Shown piece after piece: positions 17,127 through 25,944 of a DNA stretch of 64,000 bases. The DNA lies in contig JAEWJS010000032.1 in assembly GCA_023386495.1 (NCBI GenBank), positions 3,591 to 67,590 on the forward strand, read 5' to 3'. Position 1 is the stretch's first letter; each line of letters begins with the position of its first letter. Source of the DNA: Bacillota bacterium. GTDB taxonomy: Bacteria > Bacillota > Bacilli > Paenibacillales > Paenibacillaceae. A program made the translations under genes and the position numbers. The notes beneath the pieces were generated by a model that was given only the letters and a program-made list of their open reading frames with translations, was not told the DNA's origin and made no database searches.

Positions 17127-18484
17127 CGCCCTCCTTTTCGCTGCGGCAGCTGCTTGTCTGCGAGCACCTGCTTAATGTCGGCCATCGCTTGTTCCCACGC
17201 TTGATCCCCTGTCAAGAGCCCTTCCTCGACGTTCGTCAGGGCGATATCCATATGATCGTTGACCAGGTACTGATACGGTCCCTCGTATACGGGGCGGACG
17301 CGCTTCGCCGCGTCGGAGAGCAGCTCGCCGACCGGTGCGCCCATGAAGAAGCCGTCGCGCTTGTTATTAATCTCCGGCCTGTCGTACAGTTCGGATACCG
17401 CAGGGAAAATATTGCTCGTCTGAAACATCTCCAGCTGCTGCTCCTCGTCGCTCAGCCAGCGGATGAAAGCGTAGGCTTCCTCGGGATGCTGGCTCTCCTT
17501 GGGAATCGTCATGAAGGAGCCGCCCCAATTGCCCGAGCCCTCCGGAATGCGCGTAATCGTCCACTGCCGATTCGCCCCGGGGGCATTCTCCGTGACGTAG
17601 CTGAGCATCCAAGAGGGCGCCAGCAGCGTTGCGAAGTGTCCTTGCTCCAGTCCGCGCGCCCATTCGGTCGTCGGCTGGTTCAGCCCGGCTGACAAGCCTT
17701 CCTCCTTGGCCCGGACGGCATAATCCCATGCTCTTCTCACCGCAGGATTCGTGTCGCCGATGAATTCGCCGGTAGCCGCGTCGAAATATTGGACGTCGGC
17801 CTGTCCGAGAATGACGCGGTACAGCGTGCTGATATTATCGATCATCGGCTTGCCGGTCCGCTCCGTAAGCCGCGCGCCAGCTTCGAAGAACTTATCCCAG
17901 TCGGAGGTGGTCTCCGCAAGCGCGTTGCGTTCGATCGGGAGTCCGGCCGTACCGTACAGAAAGATGCGGTAGGCCATCACCATCGGGCCGATGTCGGTCG
18001 GCATGCCGTAGACGAATGAGCCATCGTCGCTGGTCGCTTGCTTCCACTTCCAATCGAGGAATTGATCCGCGAGCGGCTCATCGGTCAGCTCGGCTATATT
18101 ATGGAAGTAAGCGGGGAACCGCTTGAACCGTTCGATGTAGCTGTGGTCGATAATCGTGATGTCCGGCGCGCCGTAGCCTGCGGCGAAGGCAGTCTGCAGG
18201 TTATTATGAAGGTCTTGATAGTCGAAGCGAACGATCTCCATCGCGATGTCGGGATGCTCCTCGTCGAACTGTTCGATGAGCTTCTCGTAGCCGGTGCCCG
18301 GCCACAGCCAGATCGTCAGCAGGACCGGTTCAGGCTCGACGTTCAATCTTGCGTGGCTGCGAATCGACGGGCTATCCGAGCAGGAGGTCAGGAACAAGAC
18401 TGCTGCGCATGCCAGCAGCAAGGTAAAGCGCAGCTTGGATGCGCGCCGGGCGTATGCCAATCGACTCGTTCGACTATTGGCCAT
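17123..18484 (-). CDS. Solute-binding lipoprotein (family 1) inside a two-component operon
   Basis: A 453-residue lipoprotein: basic N-terminus, hydrophobic helix and lipobox L-T-S-C with cysteine 35. The mature part has the family 1 sugar-binding fold (LTIWLWPGTGYEKLIEQFDEE near the start, then ITIIDHSYIERF). It should sit on the outer face of the membrane. ATG 18484 has AAGGAGG nine bases upstream; the longer frame only reads into the kinase gene. It overlaps the kinase gene before it by 11 bases and the regulator gene after it by four. No permease genes adjoin, so it may serve the kinase as a sensory partner rather than transport. Confidence 0.9.
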   Translation of the reverse strand: MANSRTSRLAYARRASKLRFTLLLACAAVLFLTSCSDSPSIRSHARLNVEPEPVLLTIWLWPGTGYEKLIEQFDEEHPDIAMEIVRFDYQDLHNNLQTAFAAGYGAPDITIIDHSYIERFKRFPAYFHNIAELTDEPLADQFLDWKWKQATSDDGSFVYGMPTDIGPMVMAYRIFLYGTAGLPIERNALAETTSDWDKFFEAGARLTERTGKPMIDNISTLYRVILGQADVQYFDAATGEFIGDTNPAVRRAWDYAVRAKEEGLSAGLNQPTTEWARGLEQGHFATLLAPSWMLSYVTENAPGANRQWTITRIPEGSGNWGGSFMTIPKESQHPEEAYAFIRWLSDEEQQLEMFQTSNIFPAVSELYDRPEINNKRDGFFMGAPVGELLSDAAKRVRPVYEGPYQYLVNDHMDIALTNVEEGLLTGDQAWEQAMADIKQVLADKQLPQRKGGR

Positions 18485-20264
18485 CGGACAGGACCTCCTT
18501 GTATTCATGGTGATAGGGCAGGAGCGGAATCGTAACCGTGACGCGCAGGCCGCCCCATTCATTGTCGGACAGTTGAATGCCGTATTGCTTGCCGTGAATC
18601 AACTGCAGGCGCTGCTGCAGGTTCGGCAATCCGATGCCGGTATGCAGCGGATTGCGGTCCTCGCGGCTGTCCGGCTCGAGCATCTCCTTCATCTCGCGTT
18701 CGCTCAGCCCTTTGCCGTTATCGTCGACGATGAAGCGGACCGTATCGTTCTGCCGTTCGATTCGGATGCGGATCAGCCATTGCGCGCGCTTGACCCCTTC
18801 GAGGCCATGCGTCATGGCGTTCTCCACGATCGGCTGCAGCAGCAGCTTCATGCATTGGCAGTCCAACAGTTCCTCCTCGATCTGCAGCTCGGTCACGACC
18901 TTCTCGCCGTAACGGGCTTTCTGCAGCGCGAGATAGCGGTTGAGCTGTGCGACGTCTTCGCCGATCGTCGTCAGCTCGGAGCCCGGCTGGATGCTGTAGC
19001 GCAGCAGCTCGCTGAGCAGCTGGACCATCTCGGCGGCCGCCGCCGCATCCTTCTTGCCTTCCAACGTCCAATAGATCGTATTAAGCGTATTGTAGAGGAA
19101 GTGCGGACGGAATTGCGCGCGCAGCGCGACGAATTGCGCCTGCCGTTCGCTGATCTGCTTATCGGACAAGTCCTGGATGGTCTGCCTTAGCTTCAGCATC
19201 ATGCGATTATAGCTGTCATAGAGGGCGGATACCTCGTCGTTCCAGAGCTGGCCGCGGAACGGGCGAAGATGTCCGTCGTCAATCATCTCGAATCGCTTGG
19301 CTAGGAAGCGGATCGGACGAACGATCGTCCAGGAGTAGAACGTGATGAACAGAATGCCGGCCGACAGCCCCGCGATGCCGATCCAGAAGATCGTCTGCTG
19401 CAGCCGAGAGACGCCCTTGTATACTTCGTCTCGGTCGATATAGGCGAGCACGGTCCAGCCGCTGTAATCCGAATGGGCATAGGAGATATATTCCGTCTCT
19501 CCGTCCTTACGGATGCTGATCATGTCATGCGAATAGTCCGCAAGCCGATTCATGACGCTGCTCGGTGCAGGCGTACCGATATCGGGCAGGTTGCTGGAGT
19601 AGAGGACGCGTCCAAAAGCATCCACAACCTGCACCTTGCCGTTCGTCCCGAGGTCCATCGCGCCGATCGTCTTCTCGAGCGTCTTGGCAGGGAAAGCGAA
19701 TACGACGGTTCCGATCTTATGCAGCGATTCGAGATGGTTCAAGTCGCGTGCGCCAATGACGGCTGGGGTAGCCCCGTTGACCCAGACAAGTCCCGAGAAC
19801 CAGAGCATGCGGCCGTGGTATTGGCTCATCTCGTCGTACCAGGGCTGCTTACTCATCTGCTCCTCTGTGCGCCATAGGAAGTCCATGGACGAGTTAGCAA
19901 GGTACTCTTCGCCGAATGAGTCAATAAGCATGATGTTGGATTCATGGCCTGAGGTGCGGTTGCTCTCATTCATTAACCGCGTAACGTCCGAGTCGAACAG
20001 CCCGGACTTGGCCGGGTTCATCAAGTGGTTCTGAATGACCGGGTTGAAGGAGAGCGTCTGAATCGTCTTGTCGTATTCCATTAAGTTGGCGTCCAGCTTG
20101 CCGCTGAGATGCCGAATCGAGTCGAGCAGAAGCTGAGAGGTCTGATCGAGCGACGAGCGCGAAGCTTGATAATAAGTCGCCAGCCCCGTGACCGACATGA
20201 CGACCAGGAGAATGGCGGTGAAGCCGAATGTAAGCTGCAGCAGTATGGGCGGTTTGCGTTTCAA
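18474..20264 (-). CDS. Sensor histidine kinase (YesM type)
   Basis: A membrane kinase of about 596 residues. It has an N-terminal transmembrane helix, an extracellular sensor domain of about 260 residues, a second helix (IFWIGIAGLSAGILFITFYSW), HAMP, the His_kinase domain with the phospho-histidine in FRPHFLYNTLNTIYW, and the ATPase domain (PIVENAMTHGLEG). TTG 20264 is favoured because AAGGAAG lies eight bases upstream and a TATAAT lies at 20313-20318. The ATG at 20306 adds 14 residues but would be nearly leaderless. It is the first gene of the kinase-binding protein-regulator operon. Confidence 0.9.
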   Translation of the reverse strand: MKRKPPILLQLTFGFTAILLVVMSVTGLATYYQASRSSLDQTSQLLLDSIRHLSGKLDANLMEYDKTIQTLSFNPVIQNHLMNPAKSGLFDSDVTRLMNESNRTSGHESNIMLIDSFGEEYLANSSMDFLWRTEEQMSKQPWYDEMSQYHGRMLWFSGLVWVNGATPAVIGARDLNHLESLHKIGTVVFAFPAKTLEKTIGAMDLGTNGKVQVVDAFGRVLYSSNLPDIGTPAPSSVMNRLADYSHDMISIRKDGETEYISYAHSDYSGWTVLAYIDRDEVYKGVSRLQQTIFWIGIAGLSAGILFITFYSWTIVRPIRFLAKRFEMIDDGHLRPFRGQLWNDEVSALYDSYNRMMLKLRQTIQDLSDKQISERQAQFVALRAQFRPHFLYNTLNTIYWTLEGKKDAAAAAEMVQLLSELLRYSIQPGSELTTIGEDVAQLNRYLALQKARYGEKVVTELQIEEELLDCQCMKLLLQPIVENAMTHGLEGVKRAQWLIRIRIERQNDTVRFIVDDNGKGLSEREMKEMLEPDSREDRNPLHTGIGLPNLQQRLQLIHGKQYGIQLSDNEWGGLRVTVTIPLLPYHHEYKEVLSDGQ

Positions 20265-20366
20265 GCCGCGATCTTCCTTTCCGACGTGAACTGACGGGCC
20301 ATTCATGATCTTCTTATTATACAGCGTTTACATCTGCCAGCACGAGCGGATTGGGTATTGATTCCT

Positions 20367-20408
20367 TGAACATATATTAGATTTATTGGATATTTGTTAG
20401 ATTGTTCA
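20367..20408. promoter_or_regulatory. Candidate operator in the kinase/riboswitch divergent gap
   Basis: TGAACA (20367-20372) and TGTTCA (20403-20408) form an inverted pair. Between them TTAGATT occurs twice, 20 bases apart (20377 and 20397). Two helical turns is the usual spacing for direct repeats bound by AraC-type regulators such as the one at 15939-17126. Confidence 0.3.
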
Positions 20409-20509
20409 CGTAAGGGCGCCGTTGCAGATGGATATAATTAACTTGTTCAAGATAGTATTCGTGCTAGTATAATAAGTTGTGTCGCCCATGCTAGCCGGCG
20501 CGGCAGTAC

Positions 20510-20612
20510 ATACCAGATCGTACAAGGCAAACCTGTCGAAAGACCGGGACGCAAAGCTGTAACGGGCCTAAGGGATCGAACTCCTAAGGCGGCCGGGCTG
20601 CCGAATCGGATG
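20510..20612 (+). ncRNA. Cyclic di-GMP-I riboswitch (GEMM-I)
   Basis: The conserved core is plain: AAGGCAAACC (20524-20533), a stem capped by a GAAA tetraloop (TCGAAAGA), GGGACGCAAAGC (20546-20557), the GGCCTAAG/CCTAAGG receptor-side hairpin and the closing GGGCTGCCGAA. This order matches the GEMM class I aptamer. It precedes a chemotaxis receptor gene, a common GEMM target, and is followed by a hairpin that can serve as expression platform. The ends given are approximate. Confidence 0.93.
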
Positions 20613-20627
20613 CAGGGTACCCGTGTG

Positions 20628-20657
20628 GGGTCGCTCGAATTCGGGTGACCCTTATTT
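20628..20657 (+). terminator. Expression-platform terminator of the GEMM-I riboswitch
   Basis: GGGTCGCTC (20628-20636) pairs with GGGTGACCC (20643-20651, with wobble pairs), followed by TTATTT. It lies between the aptamer and the receptor start, so ligand-dependent termination is likely. The sense of the switch cannot be read from this alone. Confidence 0.6.
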
Positions 20658-20699
20658 GCGTTGTGCATCTAGACTGTCAGACGAGAAAGAGGGATGAAC

Positions 20700-22460
20700 G
20701 TGAAGGACAAGTTGGCGGCTGCATCGCAATTGCGTAAGTGGAGAGGAATCGGGAGAATAGCGGGGATCGAGTGGTCGATCGGCAAGAAGCTGTATGCCAG
20801 CTTCGGCACCATTGCGCTGCTGTTGATGCTGACCGCAGGCGTGGCGTTCTCGAGCCTGAATCAGTTGGAACGTTCTTACAACGACCTCGTGGAACGCAGA
20901 GCCAGTATCGTGCTGCAGCTCAAGGACATTCAAGTGACTACGGTCGATCAGGACGCGAAGCTGGCCAATTATTTGCGGTTCGAAATCGGGACCGGCGAGG
21001 ATATCATCTATCAGAATAACGACAAGATTCAGCGCTTGATTGCGGATCTAGAAGGCAAGGTCCATCGTGAAGGGGATATCAAGATGCTGGCGATGATGAA
21101 GCAGTTGAATCTAGACTACCGGACTTCCTTAGATGAACTTACGGGGAAATCGACGTTGGAAGAGAAGCAGTATACGGCAGGACAGGCAATCTCGCTCACG
21201 AGTAGGATGAACCAGTATATCGAACAACTTGTCAAGAATCAACAAGCCGTCATGAACGAAGAGACGGATCACAATAAGCGCTTGGCGAAGCAGATCGATG
21301 TAATGCTGATCAGTGCAAGCATCGTGTCTTTCCTCAGCGCGGTGCTGCTCGGGCTGTGGATGACGCGCAATCTGTCCCGCCCGGTTCGTGCGCTGGCGAA
21401 CGCCGCAGGGCGTATCGCGGCAGGCGATCTCGGGGACAGCGAGCTCAAGGTGAAGAATCGGGACGAGATCGGCAAGCTGGCCGATTCGTTCGGGCATATG
21501 CGCGACTCGCTTCGCGGATTGATTCAGCAAGTGCAGCTGACCTCTACGCAGCTTGCCGTCAGCTCGGAGCAGCTGAACGCCAGCGCGGAACAGACGACGG
21601 ATGCCGCGAAGCACATTGCGAGCGCGGTGCAAGAAGTATCGATGGGGACGGATTCGCAGACCGACGGCGCGGAGCAGTGCATGACCGCGATGCAGGAAAT
21701 CGCGATCGGCATGCAGCGGATCGCGGAGTCATCCGGCAGTGTTGCCGATATCGCGGCCGATACGCGCAATAAAGTCGAAGAAGGGTATAGTTCGATGCAG
21801 CGCACATCCGCCGAGATGGACAGCCTTCGGCATACCGTCTCGCAGGCGGCCGGGCGCGTCGATGAGCTGGGCAAGCAGTCCGACGAGATCGGCAGCATCG
21901 TGAAGCTGATTACGGAAATTTCGCAGCAGACGAACTTGCTCTCGCTGAACGCCTCGATCGAAGCGGCTCGGGCCGGCGAGCATGGCAGAGGGTTCGCCGT
22001 CGTAGCCGGAGAGGTCAAGAAGCTGGCGGAGATGACACAGCAATCCGCCGCGCAGGTCGGCAAGCTGGTCGTCCAGATGCAGCAATCGACCGCGGATACG
22101 ATCCAGTCGATCGCCAGCAGCGTCGACGCCGTGCAGCGCAGCCAACACGCCGTCCTGTCGGCCGGGGAGACGCTGTCCGAGGTGCGCGAGGCGATGCTGA
22201 GCGCGGTCGATCAGATGCAGGACGTATCGGCCGCATCCGAGGAAGTATCCGCAGGCTCCGAGGAGGTGCTGGCGACGATCGAAGAGCTTGCCAGAACGGC
22301 GCAGGACATTGCCGGCCAGACGCAGACGGTGGCGGCGACTGCGGAAGAGCAGTTGGCCTCGATGGAAGAGACGACAGCCTCGACCCGCTCGCTCAGCGAG
22401 ATGGCTCGCGAACTGCAGACGTCCGCGAACCGCTTCAAGCTGGGCGGCGACGAGGCGTAG
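20700..22460 (+). CDS. Methyl-accepting chemotaxis protein under c-di-GMP riboswitch control
   Basis: A receptor of about 586 residues. The first membrane helix (about 30-52) is followed by a four-helix-bundle type sensor region of about 150 residues, a second helix ([19 protein letters not shown]), HAMP, and the signalling rod with tip [24 protein letters not shown] 20700 has AAGAGGG at a proper distance; the ATG at 20694 lies directly against that site. The GEMM-I aptamer upstream ties its expression to c-di-GMP, the usual signal for the switch between swimming and surface life. The ligand is unknown. Confidence 0.93.
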   Translation: MKDKLAAASQLRKWRGIGRIAGIEWSIGKKLYASFGTIALLLMLTAGVAFSSLNQLERSYNDLVERRASIVLQLKDIQVTTVDQDAKLANYLRFEIGTGEDIIYQNNDKIQRLIADLEGKVHREGDIKMLAMMKQLNLDYRTSLDELTGKSTLEEKQYTAGQAISLTSRMNQYIEQLVKNQQAVMNEETDHNKRLAKQIDVMLISASIVSFLSAVLLGLWMTRNLSRPVRALANAAGRIAAGDLGDSELKVKNRDEIGKLADSFGHMRDSLRGLIQQVQLTSTQLAVSSEQLNASAEQTTDAAKHIASAVQEVSMGTDSQTDGAEQCMTAMQEIAIGMQRIAESSGSVADIAADTRNKVEEGYSSMQRTSAEMDSLRHTVSQAAGRVDELGKQSDEIGSIVKLITEISQQTNLLSLNASIEAARAGEHGRGFAVVAGEVKKLAEMTQQSAAQVGKLVVQMQQSTADTIQSIASSVDAVQRSQHAVLSAGETLSEVREAMLSAVDQMQDVSAASEEVSAGSEEVLATIEELARTAQDIAGQTQTVAATAEEQLASMEETTASTRSLSEMARELQTSANRFKLGGDEA

Positions 22461-22540
22461 CATTTTCTTTTCTTCGGCTGGCGCGAGCGGTATACTAGAA
22501 CGGTGTTGCCAGCGAATGCGCCAGAGGAGGTCCTTACTCA

Positions 22541-22942
22541 ATGCCAGCAAGCTCCATTATCGCGATCGATGCCAGACAGGTCGAACACTTGCAATTGCCG
22601 GAAGGATTCTTGTCGCTCGTCACCGGCACGGTGCTGCGTTACTACGGCGAACGGGTATGCTGGGGCAGCTACCCGGCCGATCGGCCGTTTTTCATTGCCG
22701 CTTATTACTTGCCTGCACTGACTTACTATACATCGGTGCTAGTCGATCCCGACATTTTCGAGGGCGAATTGCATGACGAGTCGATCGAATATGGAAGAGA
22801 CGAGCCTTTCGTGGAGGACTGGGGCTACGTGATTAGCGCGACCATTACGAATGAATTGGTGACGGATCCCGGATTCGTGGGCTATCGAACGAATGTGGTG
22901 CTGGATGCCCATTTCGAAGGCTCGGCAGCTTTACGAGGCTAA
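22541..22942 (+). CDS. Small protein of unknown function
   Basis: A 133-residue acidic protein that I do not recognise. It is rich in aromatic residues (CWGSYPADRPFFIAAYYL, LPALTYYTSVLVD) and has no signal peptide or membrane helix, so it is probably cytosolic. ATG 22541 has AGGAGG ten bases upstream, and codon use resembles the neighbours, so it is a believable gene. It lies 80 bases after the riboswitch-controlled receptor with no terminator seen between, so it may share its transcript. A strong terminator follows, before the sia genes. Confidence 0.7.
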   Translation: MPASSIIAIDARQVEHLQLPEGFLSLVTGTVLRYYGERVCWGSYPADRPFFIAAYYLPALTYYTSVLVDPDIFEGELHDESIEYGRDEPFVEDWGYVISATITNELVTDPGFVGYRTNVVLDAHFEGSAALRG

Positions 22943-22962
22943 GGGTTTGCGAGAATGCCGAT

Positions 22963-23005
22963 ACTGGCCGGCCGAGGCACGCATGGTGTGCCCGGCCGGT
23001 TTTTT
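22963..23005 (+). terminator. Intrinsic terminator before the sia operon
   Basis: ACTGGCCGG (22963-22971) pairs with CCGGCCGGT (22992-23000), with further pairing inside, followed by a T-run. Confidence 0.85.
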
Positions 23006-23022
23006 GGTGTGAGCCGGAGGTG

Positions 23023-23062
23023 TCGAAATTAGTCGTTTCTATCGAAATCAATATGTTATATT
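23023..23062 (+). promoter_or_regulatory. Promoter and direct repeat ahead of siaB
   Basis: TGTTATATT (23054-23062) is an extended -10. Upstream, TCGAAAT occurs twice, 19 bases apart (23023 and 23042), which may be an activator site in place of a weak -35. Confidence 0.4.
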
Positions 23063-23093
23063 ATAGTAGAAAATAGACAGGAGGCTGAATCTC

Positions 23094-23639
23094 GTGGTCG
23101 ATACGATGCTTCAAGTCCAAAGCTTCTTACGTGACAAAGGAATCATCATATGCTTCTCCGGCAAGCTGTCGCAGGAGCTGATCGAGGAATACGGCGCTGC
23201 CGTGAAGAAGTATCTGCTGGCAGAGGACCGGCCCGTGGACGAGGTCTACCATATCTTCTCCATCTTCATCGAGCAGACGCAGAATATTAAGAACTACTGC
23301 GGCCGCATGCAAGCGGACATCGACTACGAGGAGATCAATACGTCCTGCATCGTGACGATCGGCAAGACGGAGGAAGGCAGCTATATCAGCTCCGGCAATC
23401 TGCTGAAGCATGAAGACGGCGAAGCATTGGTGCAGCGCCTTAATGCGTTGCGCGAGCTGGATGCGGCCGCGATCCGCAAGCTGTACAAGGCCAAGCTGCG
23501 CGAGGAGCTTCCGCCGGATGCCGAGGGATCGGGTTTAGGGCTCATCGAGATGGCTAGAAAGTCGTCCAAACCGCTGGAATATACCGTGTCGCGCGTGAAC
23601 GAGTCGCTCTCGTTCTTCACGCTGCGAGCGGTCGTTTAG
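23094..23639 (+). CDS. siaB: SiaB family protein kinase
   Basis: A 181-residue cytosolic protein of the SiaB family (DUF6272), an HPK-like ATPase fold. The start GIIICFSGKLSQELIEEYG and the late glycine motif GSGLGLIEMARKS, a candidate ATP-lid box, fit the family. In Pseudomonas aeruginosa SiaB phosphorylates SiaC on threonine, opposing the phosphatase SiaA. GTG 23094 has AGGAGG nine bases upstream. It is the first gene of a tight siaB-siaC-siaA operon, an order differing from the siaABCD order of Pseudomonas. Confidence 0.85.
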   Translation: MVDTMLQVQSFLRDKGIIICFSGKLSQELIEEYGAAVKKYLLAEDRPVDEVYHIFSIFIEQTQNIKNYCGRMQADIDYEEINTSCIVTIGKTEEGSYISSGNLLKHEDGEALVQRLNALRELDAAAIRKLYKAKLREELPPDAEGSGLGLIEMARKSSKPLEYTVSRVNESLSFFTLRAVV

Positions 23640-23650
23640 GGGTGGCTGCC

Positions 23651-24055
23651 GTGGAGAAATTAACGATTCTGGAGATCGAAGAGACGAGAAGCTCGCCTAA
23701 CGTGCGGCTCGACGCGGGCAGCAGGGTGCTGCGGATCAGCGGACAGTCTTACCCGGAGAATGCCTTCAAATTCTATGAACCGGTGCTGGAATGGGTGGAC
23801 CGTTACTTGGCGGAGTCCGAGCCGGCGGAGCCGACGATCGTGGAGCTTGCGCTCCCTTACGTGAATACGAGCAGCGCCAAGTGTCTCATGCTGCTGTTCG
23901 ACCGGCTCGAAGCGGCGTTCGAAGCAGGCAGGCAAGTCGAGGTGCGCTGGTATTATAACGAGGACCATGAGCGGGAGCTGGAGTGCGCGGAGGACTTCAA
24001 GGAAGACTTGACGCTGCCGTTCAAGACGATCGCGCAGAAAGGGGAACCGGCTTGA
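23651..24055 (+). CDS. siaC: SiaC family regulatory phosphoprotein
   Basis: A 134-residue cytosolic protein of the SiaC family (DUF1987). The motif PYVNTSSAKCLM at residues 69-80 matches the region carrying the regulatory phospho-threonine in Pseudomonas SiaC; the candidate residue here is T73. Unphosphorylated SiaC there binds and activates the diguanylate cyclase SiaD. GTG 23651 has GGGGTGG upstream; GTG 23642 is a longer option. The siaA start overlaps its stop (TTGA). A partner equivalent to SiaD is not seen in the window, so its target here is unknown. Confidence 0.87.
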   Translation: MEKLTILEIEETRSSPNVRLDAGSRVLRISGQSYPENAFKFYEPVLEWVDRYLAESEPAEPTIVELALPYVNTSSAKCLMLLFDRLEAAFEAGRQVEVRWYYNEDHERELECAEDFKEDLTLPFKTIAQKGEPA

Positions 24056-25890
24056 TCCCGTCGGGAGATAAAGTGCGTACCTTCGATGACCGTTCGACGC
24101 GCCGCGTCATTCTGTTCGCGGGCACGTTGATCGTCGTCGCGGTGGCCGTCATCGGATTCCTCGTCTATGCGATCGCCGAACGCGCGGTGCTCGATAAGCT
24201 GAAGAACCGGGACCTTCCGCTGCTGCTTGACCTGGTGAACGAGAAGGTAGAGAGCCAGATCAGCAGGGCCGAGCACATCAGCTTGTTCTTGGCCGATGAT
24301 CCGACGATGCTGGAATGGGTCATCGGCGAGGAACGGGATGAGCGGCTGCATGCTTACGCGATGGACAAACTGCAGCGGCTGACGGAGGCGCATGGGTATA
24401 CGAACTCTTTTATCGTGAGCGCGATTACCCGCCATTATTGGACCGAGACCGGGCAGATCATCGATACGGTGTCGGAGGACGATCCGGATGACGATTGGTT
24501 CTTCGATACGCTGGTTATGGATAGCAAAGTATCGGTCCAGGTCGACTACAACGAGGAGCGGCAGGGGACGTTCGTGTTCGTCGATGCGCTGATGGGTCCG
24601 ATGTCCGATCCGGTCGGCGTAGCCGGCGTAGGCTTCAGCTTGGAGGATCTGTCGGACTATCTCAGGTCGAGCAAGTACGGCGGGACGGGCAGCATCTGGC
24701 TTGTTAGCAGCGATGGCGAGATCGTCCTCTCGGACGATCCGGCCGAGCACGGGCTGCAGTTGGAAGCTGCCGTGCCGGAGTCGATCGCTGCAGGCATTCG
24801 AGCGATGCGCCCAGGCGAGACGCTGGCCCTGGCCTATGAGGACAGCGAGCAGGATTCGTCGATGACCGATCTGATCGGGCAGCCGCTCGACCATGCAGGG
24901 ATGCGGCTGGTTGTCCTGATGCCTAGGAGCTACAGCGTCTCGATTCTCGAGAGCATGAAGTGGAACGCCGTATTTGCCGTCGTCGTATCCGTGTTATCAT
25001 TCGTGCTGTTGTTCCTCTTCATCTCGCGCCGCTTGGCGAACCCTTATCGCCGTGCCTTGCAGTTGAACCAGCATCTGGAGTCGCTCGTTCAGGAGCGAAC
25101 GCAGCAGCTGCAAGAGAAGAACATCGCGATCATGGACAGCATCGATTACGCGAAGCGGATTCAGGAGTCGCTGCTGCCGTCGGAAGCGCTGATGCGAGAA
25201 GCGTGCAGCGAGCATATGGTCATCTGGAAGCCTCGAGATGTGGTCGGCGGCGACTTCTATTGGAGCAGGGCACTGCCCGGCGGCGGTCATGTGATCGCGG
25301 TCGGCGATTGCACCGGTCACGGCGTCCCGGGCGCCATGATGACGATGCTGGCCGTCAGCCTGCTCGAGCGCATCATCGACCAAGACAAGGTGGACGACTC
25401 GGCGGCGATCGTCTCGCGGCTGCATCGCCTCATGCAGGAGCTGCTGCACCAGCAGGGCGAAGGCCGAGGCGTGGTGGATGACGGGCTCGACATCGGCGTG
25501 TGCGTCGTGAAGGAAGGCACGGTCCATTTCACGGGAGCGGGGATCTCGCTCTACTGTTCGACGGGCGACAGCGTGAAGCTGGTTGCCGGCGACCGGCGCA
25601 GCGTCGGCTATCGTCGCACGCCGCAGGACTATCCGTTCGCACGTCATGCCATTGAGGCGGCGGGATCAGCGTCGGATACGATCTTCTACATGACGACCGA
25701 CGGATTCATCGACCAGAACGGCGGCGAACGCAGCTATTCGTTCGGGAAGACGAGGCTGCAGGCGCTGATCGAGCAGCAGGCTGGACGGCCATTGGCTGAT
25801 CAGCAGGCCGCGTTCGAGGCAGAGCTGGCGCAGTACCAAGGCGAGGAGCCGCAGCGCGATGACATTACGCTGTTGGCCTTTCGGAAATAA
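24052..25890 (+). CDS. siaA: SiaA-type PP2C (SpoIIE) phosphatase with extracellular sensor
   Basis: A membrane phosphatase of about 612 residues. The first helix (VILFAGTLIVVAVAVIGFLV) is followed by a Cache-like extracellular domain of about 260 residues, a second helix (about 302-325), a short linker with a coiled coil, and a SpoIIE/PP2C domain with metal aspartates in GGDFYW and GDCTGHGVPGAMMTML. By analogy it dephosphorylates SiaC in response to an outside signal. TTG 24052 overlaps the siaC stop and has AAAGGGG upstream; GTG 24073 is an alternative. The operon ends at a strong terminator. Confidence 0.87.
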   Translation: MIPSGDKVRTFDDRSTRRVILFAGTLIVVAVAVIGFLVYAIAERAVLDKLKNRDLPLLLDLVNEKVESQISRAEHISLFLADDPTMLEWVIGEERDERLHAYAMDKLQRLTEAHGYTNSFIVSAITRHYWTETGQIIDTVSEDDPDDDWFFDTLVMDSKVSVQVDYNEERQGTFVFVDALMGPMSDPVGVAGVGFSLEDLSDYLRSSKYGGTGSIWLVSSDGEIVLSDDPAEHGLQLEAAVPESIAAGIRAMRPGETLALAYEDSEQDSSMTDLIGQPLDHAGMRLVVLMPRSYSVSILESMKWNAVFAVVVSVLSFVLLFLFISRRLANPYRRALQLNQHLESLVQERTQQLQEKNIAIMDSIDYAKRIQESLLPSEALMREACSEHMVIWKPRDVVGGDFYWSRALPGGGHVIAVGDCTGHGVPGAMMTMLAVSLLERIIDQDKVDDSAAIVSRLHRLMQELLHQQGEGRGVVDDGLDIGVCVVKEGTVHFTGAGISLYCSTGDSVKLVAGDRRSVGYRRTPQDYPFARHAIEAAGSASDTIFYMTTDGFIDQNGGERSYSFGKTRLQALIEQQAGRPLADQQAAFEAELAQYQGEEPQRDDITLLAFRK

Positions 25891-25891
25891 C

Positions 25892-25935
25892 AATACCGCC
25901 CGTATGCTGCAGGAGCATGCGGGCGGTATTTGTTA
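25892..25935. terminator. Bidirectional terminator between siaA and the FAH gene
   Basis: A 17-bp stem, 25892-25908 with 25914-25930, one wobble pair, 5-base loop, followed by TGTTAT. The genes on both sides converge here. Confidence 0.85.
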
Positions 25936-25944
25936 TATCGTGAG

